A stretch of 64,000 bases of DNA from Oscillospiraceae bacterium (GTDB lineage: Bacteria; Bacillota; Clostridia; Oscillospirales; Oscillospiraceae). The notes beneath the pieces were generated by a model. It ran no database searches. It was not told the origin of the DNA and worked only from the letters and a program-made list of their open reading frames with translations. Within the stretch, counting starts at the first letter, position 1. The number at the start of each line of letters is the position of its first letter. The position numbers and the translations under genes are program-made. Of the stretch, positions 43,082 through 51,952 are shown piece after piece. Location: contig JAHHRW010000009.1 of assembly GCA_020025575.1 (NCBI GenBank), positions 1 to 64,000 of the forward strand, written 5' to 3'.

Positions 43082-44890
43082 TTATTCAGCTTGCAAATAT
43101 TGCTCCCAGGGAAGTTGTGTTTCGGAAGAAATGTCATAGGTGGAGCGAATCAGATTGCACAGGCTGGAGAGTTTTTCCTGCATTGGCCGTGAAGTGAAAA
43201 CTGCTTGCTGATCGGGCAGCATCGCATAACGGAAGACCTGAGCCTGGTCATCTCTGGGGCTTTTCATGGCAGTTGCATCGGTAAAATAATTCTCTTTGGG
43301 TGCTAGATACGGGCTGCTTTCATCGGCTCCGGTGCCATACTGAAATTCAGCCGGATTGAAGTCAGACCAATTTTCCAGGCCGTTTCCAACACTTGTGATG
43401 CGGGTGATGATGGCGTTTCCCAATTCCCGGAAAAACAGCCTCTCCAAATCGGCGCACATGCTGACGTTGATGCGGACACCGCCATCCATGAATTCACACG
43501 AGCCCTTCCCGGGGTGGATTCCAACGGAAGGGTCAAAATCATCCACCAGATGAATCTGCATGGTTCCCGAATTGGACCGCTCACCCACTCGGGGCAGGAA
43601 GTCCTTTGGCAGCTTGTGCAGGGTTTCTTCCAGTAGATTCAGGGCATTTTCGTACAGTTCCTGCCGATAGTCCGGGACGGTGGTGTAGTCCAGTCCTTGG
43701 GTCCGATTTCCGTTTTCGGTGAAGTGGATGGATATTCCGTATTGGTCTGCCAGAGTCTGCCCACGCTGAATGAGCGCAGACAAGGCTGTTTCTTGGGAAT
43801 CTGTGACGGATGTAAATTCTGCCAGAACGGAGATGGGATCCCGTGGTGGAGTCTTGTCCATGTCCCAACAGTAAAAGGTGCTGCCGGAGCTGCTCCAGAG
43901 CCAAACCTGATTGCCGTTTACGCAACCGTCGGTAAGAACATCATAAAACCCGGGCAAAGTAACCTGAGCGATGAGATTCCCGGTTTCCAGATGATAGCTA
44001 TTTAAGGTAATGCCAACAGTGCTTTGACTTTGGGCAATCATCAGGGGGCCACCCAGCCAGATGAGCGCATCCCAATTTTGCTTGGGACAGAGCATCTGCA
44101 CGTCGCCCTCTCGGGTTCCGGTGAGGATACGCTGAAATACGCCGAAAGGGTGCTCGATCCGGGGTGCTGTGGCATATTTGTTGCCCCAATGAACAACGGG
44201 GGCGTCATAGGTTGCGGTATAGCAGCTGCGTCCATCATGACTGTCAATAAAAGAAGTTTGTTTTGCGCCATTGCTGCCCATCCGGGTATAGCTCAGAATC
44301 TGATCGTCAAACAGCAGTCCATTCAGCGATAGAATTTCGGCGTGTTCCTGACGCAGGGGTCTGGAAATACCGGTACGCAGATCCATGGCAAATATTCCGT
44401 CTTTGGTTGCGTAATAGATGGTTTGAAAATCAGTAGTAATCACCGGATCGGACTTGGGCTGTGAGGGGATTTTCGTTGTAGATTCCGTCACCAGGTCACC
44501 GTTTAGGATCACATAGCTGTTGTCAGAAGGCGAAAAATATCCGATTTGTGTCCCGCTAATCATAAAACTGGAAGAATTCCAGGAGATTTCAACATCTAGT
44601 TCCCTTTGTTGCAAAATTGCAAGGGATGTGCCATCCAAAATCGAAAGCTTTTTCCCATCTGTGCATACCAGCAGATTCTCGCCAAAGGGGGCAATCCCGG
44701 TGATGGTTTCACCCATGTCATAAGCACGGACGGCACCTGCGGTTCCACGCTCCACGGGGGTGGCGGGCTGATAAAAGGCTTGGGTGGGCTGGGGGGCGGT
44801 GGAGGAACCTTCCGACTGTGCGGTGGGGGTGGCTAGGCCGCAGCCGGACAGTGCCAGTGCAATTACCAGTGCAATCACCAACTGCTTCAT
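43082..44890 (-). CDS. Lipoprotein with a degenerate metallopeptidase domain
   Basis: A 602-residue predicted lipoprotein: N-terminal signal with lipobox ALSGC, lipidated cysteine at 17, then a Ser/Thr/Pro-rich linker. Residues about 70-370 repeat beta-propeller-like strands (YDMGETITGIAPFGENLLVCT). The C-terminal region from about 380 resembles putative zinc metallopeptidases (ENWSDFNPAEFQYG, PWEQYL), but the expected HExxH is RELGN at 488-492, so both zinc histidines seem lost. It is probably a binding or scaffolding protein. The start is ATG 44890; 18 codons upstream overlap the preceding small gene. Last gene of a seven-gene operon. Confidence 0.8.
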   Translation of the reverse strand: MKQLVIALVIALALSGCGLATPTAQSEGSSTAPQPTQAFYQPATPVERGTAGAVRAYDMGETITGIAPFGENLLVCTDGKKLSILDGTSLAILQQRELDVEISWNSSSFMISGTQIGYFSPSDNSYVILNGDLVTESTTKIPSQPKSDPVITTDFQTIYYATKDGIFAMDLRTGISRPLRQEHAEILSLNGLLFDDQILSYTRMGSNGAKQTSFIDSHDGRSCYTATYDAPVVHWGNKYATAPRIEHPFGVFQRILTGTREGDVQMLCPKQNWDALIWLGGPLMIAQSQSTVGITLNSYHLETGNLIAQVTLPGFYDVLTDGCVNGNQVWLWSSSGSTFYCWDMDKTPPRDPISVLAEFTSVTDSQETALSALIQRGQTLADQYGISIHFTENGNRTQGLDYTTVPDYRQELYENALNLLEETLHKLPKDFLPRVGERSNSGTMQIHLVDDFDPSVGIHPGKGSCEFMDGGVRINVSMCADLERLFFRELGNAIITRITSVGNGLENWSDFNPAEFQYGTGADESSPYLAPKENYFTDATAMKSPRDDQAQVFRYAMLPDQQAVFTSRPMQEKLSSLCNLIRSTYDISSETQLPWEQYLQAE

Positions 44891-44892
44891 GG

Positions 44893-45063
44893 CTATTGTC
44901 TCCTTGCTAAGTAGTAATCGTCTCCCTGCCGATAGTACGGGCAATGACCGCTGGGAGAGGAGGCGATGCGATAGAATTCGTCTTCGTCCAGATCCATCAT
45001 GCAGTAGTACTCATCGTATTCTTCGTCGTAGTCGTAATACCAACAGCTTTCACACTCGTTCAT
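44893..45063 (-). CDS. Small DUF6472-like zinc-binding protein
   Basis: A 56-residue protein read on the minus strand from ATG 45063 to TAG 44893. It begins MNECESCWYYDYDEEYDEYY, has CMMDLDEDEFYR in the middle and CPYYRQGDDYYLARRQ at the end. The four cysteines (CxxC, then two singles at 21 and 41) and very acidic tyrosine-rich composition match what I recall of DUF6472 proteins of gut clostridia. It sits five bases after yfcE and two before the lipoprotein, so it is clearly in the operon. Function is unknown; zinc binding is inferred. Confidence 0.78.
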   Translation of the reverse strand: MNECESCWYYDYDEEYDEYYCMMDLDEDEFYRIASSPSGHCPYYRQGDDYYLARRQ

Positions 45064-45068
45064 GTGGG

Positions 45069-45584
45069 TCAGTCCTCCAAGGTTACAAATCGGAAGTCTC
45101 CATTTTCATAAACAAGACAGCTGTGGCTGCCGTCTTTTGGAATGGATACGCTTCCGGGGTTCAAACAACGGATTCCGCCAATCAGTTCATCTCGCTTGAT
45201 GTGGGTGTGACCGGACAGAAACACGCTGCCCTGGGGTAAGGGAGGGAGCTGATCGGGATTTGCATGGTGCCCATGGGTCAAATACATGGTGATGCCATCG
45301 GTTTCCAGCAAAGCGTACTCTGCAAGGCAGGAAAATGGCAGAACCATCTGATCTACTTCTGCCTCGCAGTTGCCACGGACAGCCAGAATCTTATCCTGAT
45401 ATTCTGACAGCATGGGAATCACCTTCTTAGGTGCATAGTCCTTGGGCAGGTCATTTCTTGGCCCGTGGTAGAGCAAATCCCCCAGCAGGATGATTCGGTC
45501 TGGATTTTCCTTTTTGATTACCTCCATCAGTTCTGCACAGTAATAGGCGGAGCCATGGATATCGGATGCGATTAGTAATTTCAT
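45069..45584 (-). CDS. yfcE: YfcE/MJ0936-type metallophosphodiesterase
   Basis: A 171-residue calcineurin-like phosphoesterase with the metal motifs ASDIHGS, LLGDLLYHGP, VRGNCEAE, LTHGHHANP and LSGHTHIKRDE. Members cleave phosphodiesters with a Mn-type dinuclear centre; the natural substrate is uncertain. The start overlaps the end of the DUF1643 gene in an ATGA arrangement. Confidence 0.9.
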   Translation of the reverse strand: MKLLIASDIHGSAYYCAELMEVIKKENPDRIILLGDLLYHGPRNDLPKDYAPKKVIPMLSEYQDKILAVRGNCEAEVDQMVLPFSCLAEYALLETDGITMYLTHGHHANPDQLPPLPQGSVFLSGHTHIKRDELIGGIRCLNPGSVSIPKDGSHSCLVYENGDFRFVTLED

Positions 45585-46210
45585 GATTTTACACCTGCCA
45601 TTTGAAGTTGTATATAGCTTTCTGTGTCAAAAGGTTTTAATTTTTCGTCTTTGCGCAGATACAGGGGATGGTGGGGGTGCCCCTTTTTGCTGATGGCACC
45701 TGCGCAGTACCATGTGGCATGATACTCCCGGCTGATGGCAAGCATGTCCGCCACACAGCGGGAAAGATAGGAGCGCTTTTCGATAATGGCACCCCATGCA
45801 GCCCAAACGGCCGGATGTTCTCCGATGGAAAGCAGGTAGCGGAATGCCTCCATGTTTTCCCGGTGCAGCGCCTGATTGCAGGTGCGTTCCATGTCGTCAG
45901 GTTTGGTGGCACGTTGGGCATAGACATTGAACATGAGAAAGGAGTCGAATCCGTTTCCGTGTGCAATTCGCTCCACAGATTTCAGCGTGTTGTCCAGAGC
46001 GTCGGGTTTGGCAGTGGAAGGGTTAATCCCAACACAAATCAGGGGATTTTTCCCTTTGGTACCCAGAATATAACGGTATTCTGAGTAGAAATTGGGGGCA
46101 TACAGCCATTTGTTGATGTCATATTCCGGGCTGGGTGTATTGGCAGCAGCCAAAGCCTCAGAAAAGGTCAGCAGCTCAATTTCGGTGGTTTCAACAGATG
46201 GAATGTGCAT
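45581..46210 (-). CDS. DUF1643 family protein
   Basis: A 209-residue protein with YRYILGTKGKNPLICVGINP, NPSTAKPDALDNTLKSVERI and FNVYAQRATKPDDMER, the conserved block of DUF1643. The C-terminal half has a histidine-rich GHPHHPLYLRKDEKLKPF, also typical. The family has no established biochemical function. It lies in the middle of the leftward operon, two bases after the membrane protein gene. Confidence 0.85.
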   Translation of the reverse strand: MHIPSVETTEIELLTFSEALAAANTPSPEYDINKWLYAPNFYSEYRYILGTKGKNPLICVGINPSTAKPDALDNTLKSVERIAHGNGFDSFLMFNVYAQRATKPDDMERTCNQALHRENMEAFRYLLSIGEHPAVWAAWGAIIEKRSYLSRCVADMLAISREYHATWYCAGAISKKGHPHHPLYLRKDEKLKPFDTESYIQLQMAGVKS

Positions 46211-46212
46211 AC

Positions 46213-46779
46213 TCAGTCCTCCTTAGGCGGGAACCAGCAGGATTCCCCTTCGTTAAACCATTCGCACTCGGCACTGTTGATGCCAAGCTGGCGGAATCGG
46301 GCATGGCAGGCCTTGTCCAGAAAAGGGTAAACCCCCTGCATGGTAGATTGCAGACCGACACATTTGCCATCGTGCATAAACAAATCCACCAAGATACTTC
46401 CACCGGTGGCTATGAACAGCTGCTGTGCATCGATATCGGCGTACCGGTATGTAACAGAGGGTCTGCCAAAGCTTGAATAGATGAAACTCTCATCGTCATA
46501 GTAAATGCCAAAGCCCAGATAATATGCCCCGAAACCAATGCCCATGAGCAGTACAACGATACCGGCGACCAACATCAGTCTGTCAAAAGCGCTCCATAGC
46601 TGCATGAGTACCAGCACGCCCAGCACACAGAGCAGCAGCGACACAATGGCGTAGCGCTTGGGAAGTTTTACGCTCAGACCGGACTTGTGCTGGGCTTTCC
46701 CACGAAAAATTTTGCCCAACAGTTTGTCCAGCCCGAACAGCACAGCAAAGGTGATTGCTGCAACGATTATCACATACAT
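46213..46779 (-). CDS. Unrecognised membrane protein
   Basis: A 188-residue protein I do not recognise. It has three hydrophobic segments near residues 1-18, 45-62 and 67-90, with positively charged linkers (KIFRGKAQHK). A cytoplasmic C-terminal half of mixed strands follows (DDESFIYSSFGRPSVTYRYA), which could be a PH-like domain. It shares one base with the end of the cyclo-ligase gene, so it is in the operon. Confidence 0.7.
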   Translation of the reverse strand: MYVIIVAAITFAVLFGLDKLLGKIFRGKAQHKSGLSVKLPKRYAIVSLLLCVLGVLVLMQLWSAFDRLMLVAGIVVLLMGIGFGAYYLGFGIYYDDESFIYSSFGRPSVTYRYADIDAQQLFIATGGSILVDLFMHDGKCVGLQSTMQGVYPFLDKACHARFRQLGINSAECEWFNEGESCWFPPKED

Positions 46780-47333
46780 CAGGATTCCTCCGGTTCTGTA
46801 TCCACCCAGATGACCTGGTCAACGGGGATGTCAAAGGGTTCTGTTTCTAAATGCGCAACCATCTGAAAGCCATAGCACAGGGCCACAGTGGGGTGATTTG
46901 GCTCATGGGCCAGAAATTTGTCGTAAAATCCACCGCCGTAGCCAATTCGGTGCCCCTGCGCATCAAAGGCAAGCCCCGGCATCAGGACCAGAGCAGTGGG
47001 GTCACCCGCAACTGGGCCATCGGCGATGGGTTCCGGGATTTTTGCATAGCCCGGAGCCACTTGACAAAAATCTTCCAGATAGATGAATTTCATGTCATCG
47101 CCAAAGACTTTTGGAACTGCCACGCGCTTTCCATCCCGAATGGCTTGCTCCAGCATAGCGGTTGTGCGCACTTCCTGATTATAGGGCAGGTAGCCATAAA
47201 TGGTTTGCGCCTGCTGATAGAGTTTGCATTGGCAGAACAGATGACCAAGCTCCCGGCTTGCTTTTTCGATTTGTGCATCGGTCATGGCTCGTTTCTTCTG
47301 GCGAATCATGGCACGAATGTCGGACTTTTCCAT
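46779..47333 (-). CDS. 5-formyltetrahydrofolate cyclo-ligase
   Basis: The 184-residue enzyme converts 5-formyl-THF to 5,10-methenyl-THF using ATP, salvaging a folate by-product into the one-carbon pool. It shows IRQKKRAMTDAQIEKAS, YLPYNQEVRT, LVLMPGLAFDAQGHRIGYGG and GGGFYDKFLA with the phosphate-binding loop. It starts two bases after the XRE regulator and ends overlapping the next gene. It links the operon to the folate metabolism of the metF/acs cluster, though 13 kb away. Confidence 0.93.
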   Translation of the reverse strand: MEKSDIRAMIRQKKRAMTDAQIEKASRELGHLFCQCKLYQQAQTIYGYLPYNQEVRTTAMLEQAIRDGKRVAVPKVFGDDMKFIYLEDFCQVAPGYAKIPEPIADGPVAGDPTALVLMPGLAFDAQGHRIGYGGGFYDKFLAHEPNHPTVALCYGFQMVAHLETEPFDIPVDQVIWVDTEPEES

Positions 47334-47335
47334 GT

Positions 47336-47974
47336 TTATTTCTCCTCACTCACCGGCGGAAACATCCGGAACAGAAATTCAATACCGATTTGCCCCAGGA
47401 GTCCCAACAGGAAGATTCGCCACATATTTACCGAGACAGTTATGTAAAACAGTAAATAGATACACAGTAAACTGCCCCACATGATGAGGGAAATCAGTAT
47501 TTTATTCAGGTTGTACATATGCCATGCAGAGCGGAGACTCAGCAGTACGATGGCATTGGCCGGAATGGCGAAGAAAAAGGTGATCCAGCCATAGGGAACG
47601 TCAAATGAGTCCAAAATGGTATATACAAACAGCGCCACAAACCACACCAGGATGCTGCAAAGCTTTTGGATGACACCCTTATCCGCGATATGCCTGCCCC
47701 GGGGAGCAGACACAATCTGCGGGGCAGGCGCAGCAGGTTCGGTCATAGCGGATGCATCTTCAGATGTCACCAGCTGATTCACATCGGTATCAAACAGTTC
47801 TGCAAGCTGCAGGAGGGTCAGCAAATCCGGCATGGATTCAGCCCGCTCCCATTTGGATACAGCCTTGTCTGAGTAATTTAATTTTTCTGCCAGATCTGCC
47901 TGGGTCAGTCCGGCATCACGTCGCAATCGGGCAATATTGCTGCCGACGCGGGATTTTAGTTCTTCATTTGTCAT
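47336..47974 (-). CDS. XRE-family helix-turn-helix regulator with membrane domain
   Basis: A 212-residue protein. Residues 8-68 form a Cro/CI-type HTH (IARLRRDAGLTQADLAEKLN, SDKAVSKWERAESMPDL). A proline/alanine linker follows, then about four hydrophobic helices from residue 105 to 208 (LVWFVALFVYTIL, IFLLGLLGQIGIEFLF). It is the first gene of the leftward operon and may control it. Membrane-tethered XRE proteins are frequent in clostridia. Confidence 0.87.
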   Translation of the reverse strand: MTNEELKSRVGSNIARLRRDAGLTQADLAEKLNYSDKAVSKWERAESMPDLLTLLQLAELFDTDVNQLVTSEDASAMTEPAAPAPQIVSAPRGRHIADKGVIQKLCSILVWFVALFVYTILDSFDVPYGWITFFFAIPANAIVLLSLRSAWHMYNLNKILISLIMWGSLLCIYLLFYITVSVNMWRIFLLGLLGQIGIEFLFRMFPPVSEEK

Positions 47975-48012
47975 GGAAGCCTCCGAATTTACATGAGGTT
48001 ATACTTTATCTA

Positions 48013-48041
48013 ATGATATCATATGTACCATGAAAATGCAA
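48013..48041 (-). promoter_or_regulatory. Likely promoter of the seven-gene operon
   Basis: On the minus strand TTGCAT (48041-48036), 17 bases, TATCAT (48018-48013). It sits about 40 bases before the XRE gene and just past the galE terminator. Confidence 0.55.
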
Positions 48042-48058
48042 TTTTCTTGTTTCGACAG

Positions 48059-48092
48059 TAAAAAACACCCAACAGGGTATCCTGTTGGGTGT
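48059..48092 (-). terminator. Terminator of galE
   Basis: ACACCCAACAGG (48065-48076) pairs perfectly with CCTGTTGGGTGT (48081-48092) around GTAT, followed on the minus strand by five T residues. Confidence 0.93.
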
Positions 48093-48108
48093 AATGAAAC
48101 AGATGAGA

Positions 48109-49125
48109 TTATTCGCCGTAACCCTGAGGGTTCTTGGACTGCCAGTTCCAGGAGTCCCGGCACATATCCTGCAGGTTCTTCTCAGCTCTCCAGCCCAGCA
48201 GCTCTGCGCTCTTGGTGGGATCAGCATAGCAGGTAGCGATATCGCCCGGGCGGCGGTCCGTGATCACATAGGGAACATCCACACCGTTTGCCTCTACAAA
48301 AGCGTGAACCATATCCAGAACGCTGTAGCCGGTGCCGGTACCCAGATTGAATACTTCGCAGCCCTTGTGCTCGGTGACATACTTGACAGCAGCCACGTGA
48401 CCCTTAGCCAGGTCTACAACGTGGATGTAGTCACGCACGCCGGTGCCGTCGTGGGTATCATAGTCGTTGCCGTAGACGCTCAGGCGCTCCCGGCGGCCAA
48501 TTGCAACCTGGGTGATGTAGGGCATCAGGTTGTTGGGGATGCCTCTGGGGTCTTCACCGATCAGGCCGCTCTCATGTGCGCCGATGGGGTTGAAGTAACG
48601 CAGCAGGCAGATGCTCCAGTTCTCGTCGGCATGAGCCAGACCGGAGAAAATCTGCTCGGACATATATTTGGTCCAGCCATAGGGGTTGGTGCAGTAGCCG
48701 GTGCGGCTGGTCTCGCGCAGGGGCATTTCGTTGTCTGCAGTGTAGACGGTAGCAGAGGAGGAGAAAATCAGATTTTGCTTTTTGAACTCACGCATGACCT
48801 TGGTCAGCACCAGAGAGGAGTTCAGGTTGTTGTCATAGTATTCCAAAGGCTTTGCAACGGATTCGCCAACGGCCTTCAGGCCTGCAAAGTGGATGACACA
48901 GTCAATTTCGTTCTCGGTGAAGATCTTGCGCATCAGTTCAATATCGCGGACATCGCCTTCGTAGAACTTCAGATCCTTGCCGGTGAGAGCCTTTACGCGC
49001 TCCATGCTCTTGGGATTGGAGTTGCACAGATTATCTACAACAATAACATGATAGCCGCAGTTAAGTAGTTCCAGACAGGTGTGGGAGCCGATATAGCCGG
49101 CACCACCGGTAACCAGTACATTCAT
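48109..49125 (-). CDS. galE: UDP-glucose 4-epimerase (GalE)
   Basis: The 338-residue short-chain dehydrogenase-type epimerase interconverts UDP-glucose and UDP-galactose (perhaps also the N-acetyl forms). It has the NAD motif VTGGAGYIGSHTCLELL, a catalytic Ser in IFSSSATVYTA and YGWTK carrying the catalytic tyrosine and lysine. Length matches GalE. An AGGAGGT box precedes the ATG. Single-gene transcript. Confidence 0.95.
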   Translation of the reverse strand: MNVLVTGGAGYIGSHTCLELLNCGYHVIVVDNLCNSNPKSMERVKALTGKDLKFYEGDVRDIELMRKIFTENEIDCVIHFAGLKAVGESVAKPLEYYDNNLNSSLVLTKVMREFKKQNLIFSSSATVYTADNEMPLRETSRTGYCTNPYGWTKYMSEQIFSGLAHADENWSICLLRYFNPIGAHESGLIGEDPRGIPNNLMPYITQVAIGRRERLSVYGNDYDTHDGTGVRDYIHVVDLAKGHVAAVKYVTEHKGCEVFNLGTGTGYSVLDMVHAFVEANGVDVPYVITDRRPGDIATCYADPTKSAELLGWRAEKNLQDMCRDSWNWQSKNPQGYGE

Positions 49126-49173
49126 GGAAATGACCTCCTAAATATTAGGGCGTTGCCCTGTATTTCCAATTCT

Positions 49174-49202
49174 ATTGTAGCGCAAAGTTTTTGTAAAAGC
49201 AA
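49174..49202 (-). promoter_or_regulatory. Likely promoter of galE
   Basis: On the minus strand TTGCTT (49202-49197), 17 bases, TACAAT (49179-49174). Confidence 0.6.
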
Positions 49203-49232
49203 CTGGGACATTTATCGGAATAAACATTTTTC

Positions 49233-49261
49233 TTGCTATTATCACTGCAAAACGCTATAAT
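49233..49261 (+). promoter_or_regulatory. Promoter of ansA
   Basis: TTGCTA, 17 bases, a perfect TATAAT, 30 bases before the ATG. It diverges from the galE promoter. Confidence 0.75.
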
Positions 49262-49291
49262 ATGGCTATCGAAGAAACTTGGAGGATCCCT

Positions 49292-50287
49292 ATGGAAGGT
49301 AGGAAACATATTCTGCTGCTGACCACCGGCGGCACCATTGCATCGCTGCCCGGTGGTGACGGACTGGAGCCCCACCGTTCCGACGTGATGGAGCGGCAGC
49401 TCAGCCAGCTTCGCAGTTATTTTGATATAGAAGTCGAAGATCTCATGTGTCTGGATTCGTCCAATATTCGCCCTGTCGAATGGCAGGCAATTGCCCGCAG
49501 GGTTTATGAGTGCAGGCTGGATTTTGATGGGATCGTCATCTCCCATGGAACGGATACCATGGCATACACGGCCTCGGCACTGACCTATATGCTGCCGGGA
49601 ATTGACAGGCCCGTGGTTCTGACGGGGTCACAGCTGCCGCTGGCGGATGTATTGTCCGACGGACCGGATAATCTGCGTACAGCCTTTGCTATGGCGGCTG
49701 CGGGGCATCCCGGTGTGTATCTGGCTTTCGACCGAAAGGTGATGCTGGGCTGCAGAGCGGTTAAGGTTCGGGCGTCCGGTTTCTCTGCGTTTGAGAGTGT
49801 GAATGCCCGATATGCAGCCCGCGTCAGCAATCAGGGACTGGTGATCAATCCAGAGGGACTGCCGCCTATGAGCGGCTGGCCCATGCTGAAAACGGAAATC
49901 AGCGCCAATGTATTTTTGCTCAAGCTGACCCCCGGCCTTGACCCGGTGATTTTTGGTATGCTGGCAGAAATGGGCTACAAGGGGATTGTCATTGAGGCGT
50001 TTGGCCTTGGCGGCATGAATGTGCTCAATCAGGGGCTGGAAGTCATCCAAAATGCGGTGAATCAGGGAATCAGCGTGGTGGTTACAACCCAGTGCCTGTA
50101 TGATTCGTCTGACTTGCAAGTGTATCAGGTTGGTAAGAAACTGCTGGATCTGGGTGTGATTCAGGGCAGAGATATGACTTCTGAGGCTGCGATGACCAAG
50201 CTGATGTGGGCATTGGGACAGGGGATGAGCCAGAAGGAGATCGAAGAACTGTTCCGCCGGAATCTGGCCGGAGAGATTACTGCGTAA
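49292..50287 (+). CDS. ansA: Type I L-asparaginase
   Basis: A 331-residue cytoplasmic asparaginase that hydrolyses asparagine to aspartate and ammonia. The two active-site threonine motifs are LLLTTGGTIAS and IVISHGTDTMAYTAS. There is no signal peptide, which fits type I. The ATG at 49292 has a TTGGAGG box. It is followed by the pyrophosphatase gene after 31 bases with no terminator, so they may be co-transcribed. Confidence 0.93.
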   Translation: MEGRKHILLLTTGGTIASLPGGDGLEPHRSDVMERQLSQLRSYFDIEVEDLMCLDSSNIRPVEWQAIARRVYECRLDFDGIVISHGTDTMAYTASALTYMLPGIDRPVVLTGSQLPLADVLSDGPDNLRTAFAMAAAGHPGVYLAFDRKVMLGCRAVKVRASGFSAFESVNARYAARVSNQGLVINPEGLPPMSGWPMLKTEISANVFLLKLTPGLDPVIFGMLAEMGYKGIVIEAFGLGGMNVLNQGLEVIQNAVNQGISVVVTTQCLYDSSDLQVYQVGKKLLDLGVIQGRDMTSEAAMTKLMWALGQGMSQKEIEELFRRNLAGEITA

Positions 50288-50318
50288 GGAGTTTCAGAAT
50301 TTGAAAAGGAGTGAATCC

Positions 50319-51932
50319 ATGGATCCAATTTATGTGACTGGACATCGGAATCCCGATACGGACTCTATCGTATCCGCCATGGCCTATGCAGCGCTGCGCA
50401 ATGCACTGGGCGATCGGGAATACGAGCCTGCGTGCCTGGGACATGTATCTGATGAGACCCAGCTGGTGCTGAACCGTTTTGGGTTTCAGCCTCCAAAGCG
50501 AATTTTCAACATGTACACACAGGTGAAGGATTTGGCCTATGAAACGCCTCCGGTACTGTCTGCTGCGGTGACAGTAGGCAGAGCGTGGACGGTTTTACAG
50601 GGAAATAAAAACGTGTCCTCTGTTGCGGTTGCAAACGAAGATGGCACCCTTTATGGAATGCTGTCACTGGATGATGTGGCAAGCTATAATATGGGGCTGG
50701 TTAGCAGCGCATATCTGCGTCCCGTGCCTGTGTTTAACCTGCTGTCTGTGTTGGAGGGGAAACTTTTGAATGATCCCGGTGTCAACAGCGATATGGTTTC
50801 CGGCGAGGTGACCATTGCACTGCCACAGAGCCGGGAAAATCTGTTGTTCCATAAAAAAGAGTCCATCGTCGTATGCGGAAATCAGCCGGACATGATTCAA
50901 AGGGCGTTGAATCTGAACGTAAACTGCCTGATTTTGTGTCAGGCGGAGGTTACCGATGACCTGCGGCAGATTGAAAGCACCACCCATGTGATCGTCACGC
51001 CGTATGATGCATACCGGGCATTGCGGCTGATTTTTCAGTCTGCACCAGTAAGCCGTGTGTGCCAGACCAGAGACTTGACCTGTTTCCATCTGGAAGACCG
51101 GGTTGACGATGTTCGTGAACAGGTGCTCAAGCACCACGCCCACTGCTATCCCATTCTGGACAGCGAAGAGCGGGTGGTTGGTATTCTGACACGGCAGCAC
51201 CTGCTGCGCCCCCGTCGCAAGAGAGTGGTTCTGGTGGATCACAACGAGGCGGCACAGTCCGTTCCGGGACTGGAAGAGGCTGAGATTTTGGAAATCATTG
51301 ACCACCATCGGCTGGCGGATATTCAAACCAACAATCCCATCTATGTCCGTAATGAGCCGGTGGGTTCCACCAATACCATTGTTGCCGGCATGTTCCAGGA
51401 GCGTGGCTTGATGCCCTCGGAGAATATGGCAGGTATGATGGCGGCGGCCATCGTATCGGATACGGTCATGTTCAAGTCCCCCACCTGTACGGAAAGAGAC
51501 AAGCGCATGGCGGAGCGGCTGGCGCGCATTGCCAATATCTCACTGGATGAACTGGGCAAGGAGATTTTCTCTGCGAGCCAGAGCGCAAAGAGTGCCCGGG
51601 ATCTGCTGTTTACAGACTATAAGGAATTCCACATTGCCGGATATAATCTGGCGGTTGCTCAGATTACCTGCGTGGACTCTCCCGCAATGCTGACCCGTAA
51701 GGAAGAGTTTTTGGAGCAGATGCGCAAGGTGGCTGCGGAGAAGGAATTCTCTATGGTGATTTTGATGCTTACGGATGTGCTGATGGAAGGAACGCAGCTG
51801 CTGTTCGTGGGGGATGAGGAAATCATCAGTCAGGCATTCAATGTCACCCCAAAGGACAATACCGTGTTCCTGCCCAGGGTCATGAGCCGGAAAAAGCAGG
51901 TGATTCCAAGTCTTTCTGCTTTGTGGGGTTAA
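50319..51932 (+). CDS. Manganese-dependent inorganic pyrophosphatase with CBS and DRTGG domains
   Basis: A 537-residue family II pyrophosphatase. The DHH catalytic domain is split by a regulatory insert: the start has YVTGHRNPDTDSIVSAMAYA, and the catalytic DHH appears late as IIDHHRLADI after about residue 320. Between them are a CBS pair (VGRAWTVLQGNKNVSSVAVA and HHAHCYPILDSEERVVGIL) and a DRTGG-type segment. The DHHA2 domain is C-terminal (STNTIVAGMF, SDTVMFKSPT). Such enzymes are activated or inhibited by adenine nucleotides. ATG 50319 has an AAAGGAG box; a TTG 18 bases earlier is less likely. Confidence 0.92.
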   Translation: MDPIYVTGHRNPDTDSIVSAMAYAALRNALGDREYEPACLGHVSDETQLVLNRFGFQPPKRIFNMYTQVKDLAYETPPVLSAAVTVGRAWTVLQGNKNVSSVAVANEDGTLYGMLSLDDVASYNMGLVSSAYLRPVPVFNLLSVLEGKLLNDPGVNSDMVSGEVTIALPQSRENLLFHKKESIVVCGNQPDMIQRALNLNVNCLILCQAEVTDDLRQIESTTHVIVTPYDAYRALRLIFQSAPVSRVCQTRDLTCFHLEDRVDDVREQVLKHHAHCYPILDSEERVVGILTRQHLLRPRRKRVVLVDHNEAAQSVPGLEEAEILEIIDHHRLADIQTNNPIYVRNEPVGSTNTIVAGMFQERGLMPSENMAGMMAAAIVSDTVMFKSPTCTERDKRMAERLARIANISLDELGKEIFSASQSAKSARDLLFTDYKEFHIAGYNLAVAQITCVDSPAMLTRKEEFLEQMRKVAAEKEFSMVILMLTDVLMEGTQLLFVGDEEIISQAFNVTPKDNTVFLPRVMSRKKQVIPSLSALWG

Positions 51933-51952
51933 TTTCAAAAAATCTATTTTCA

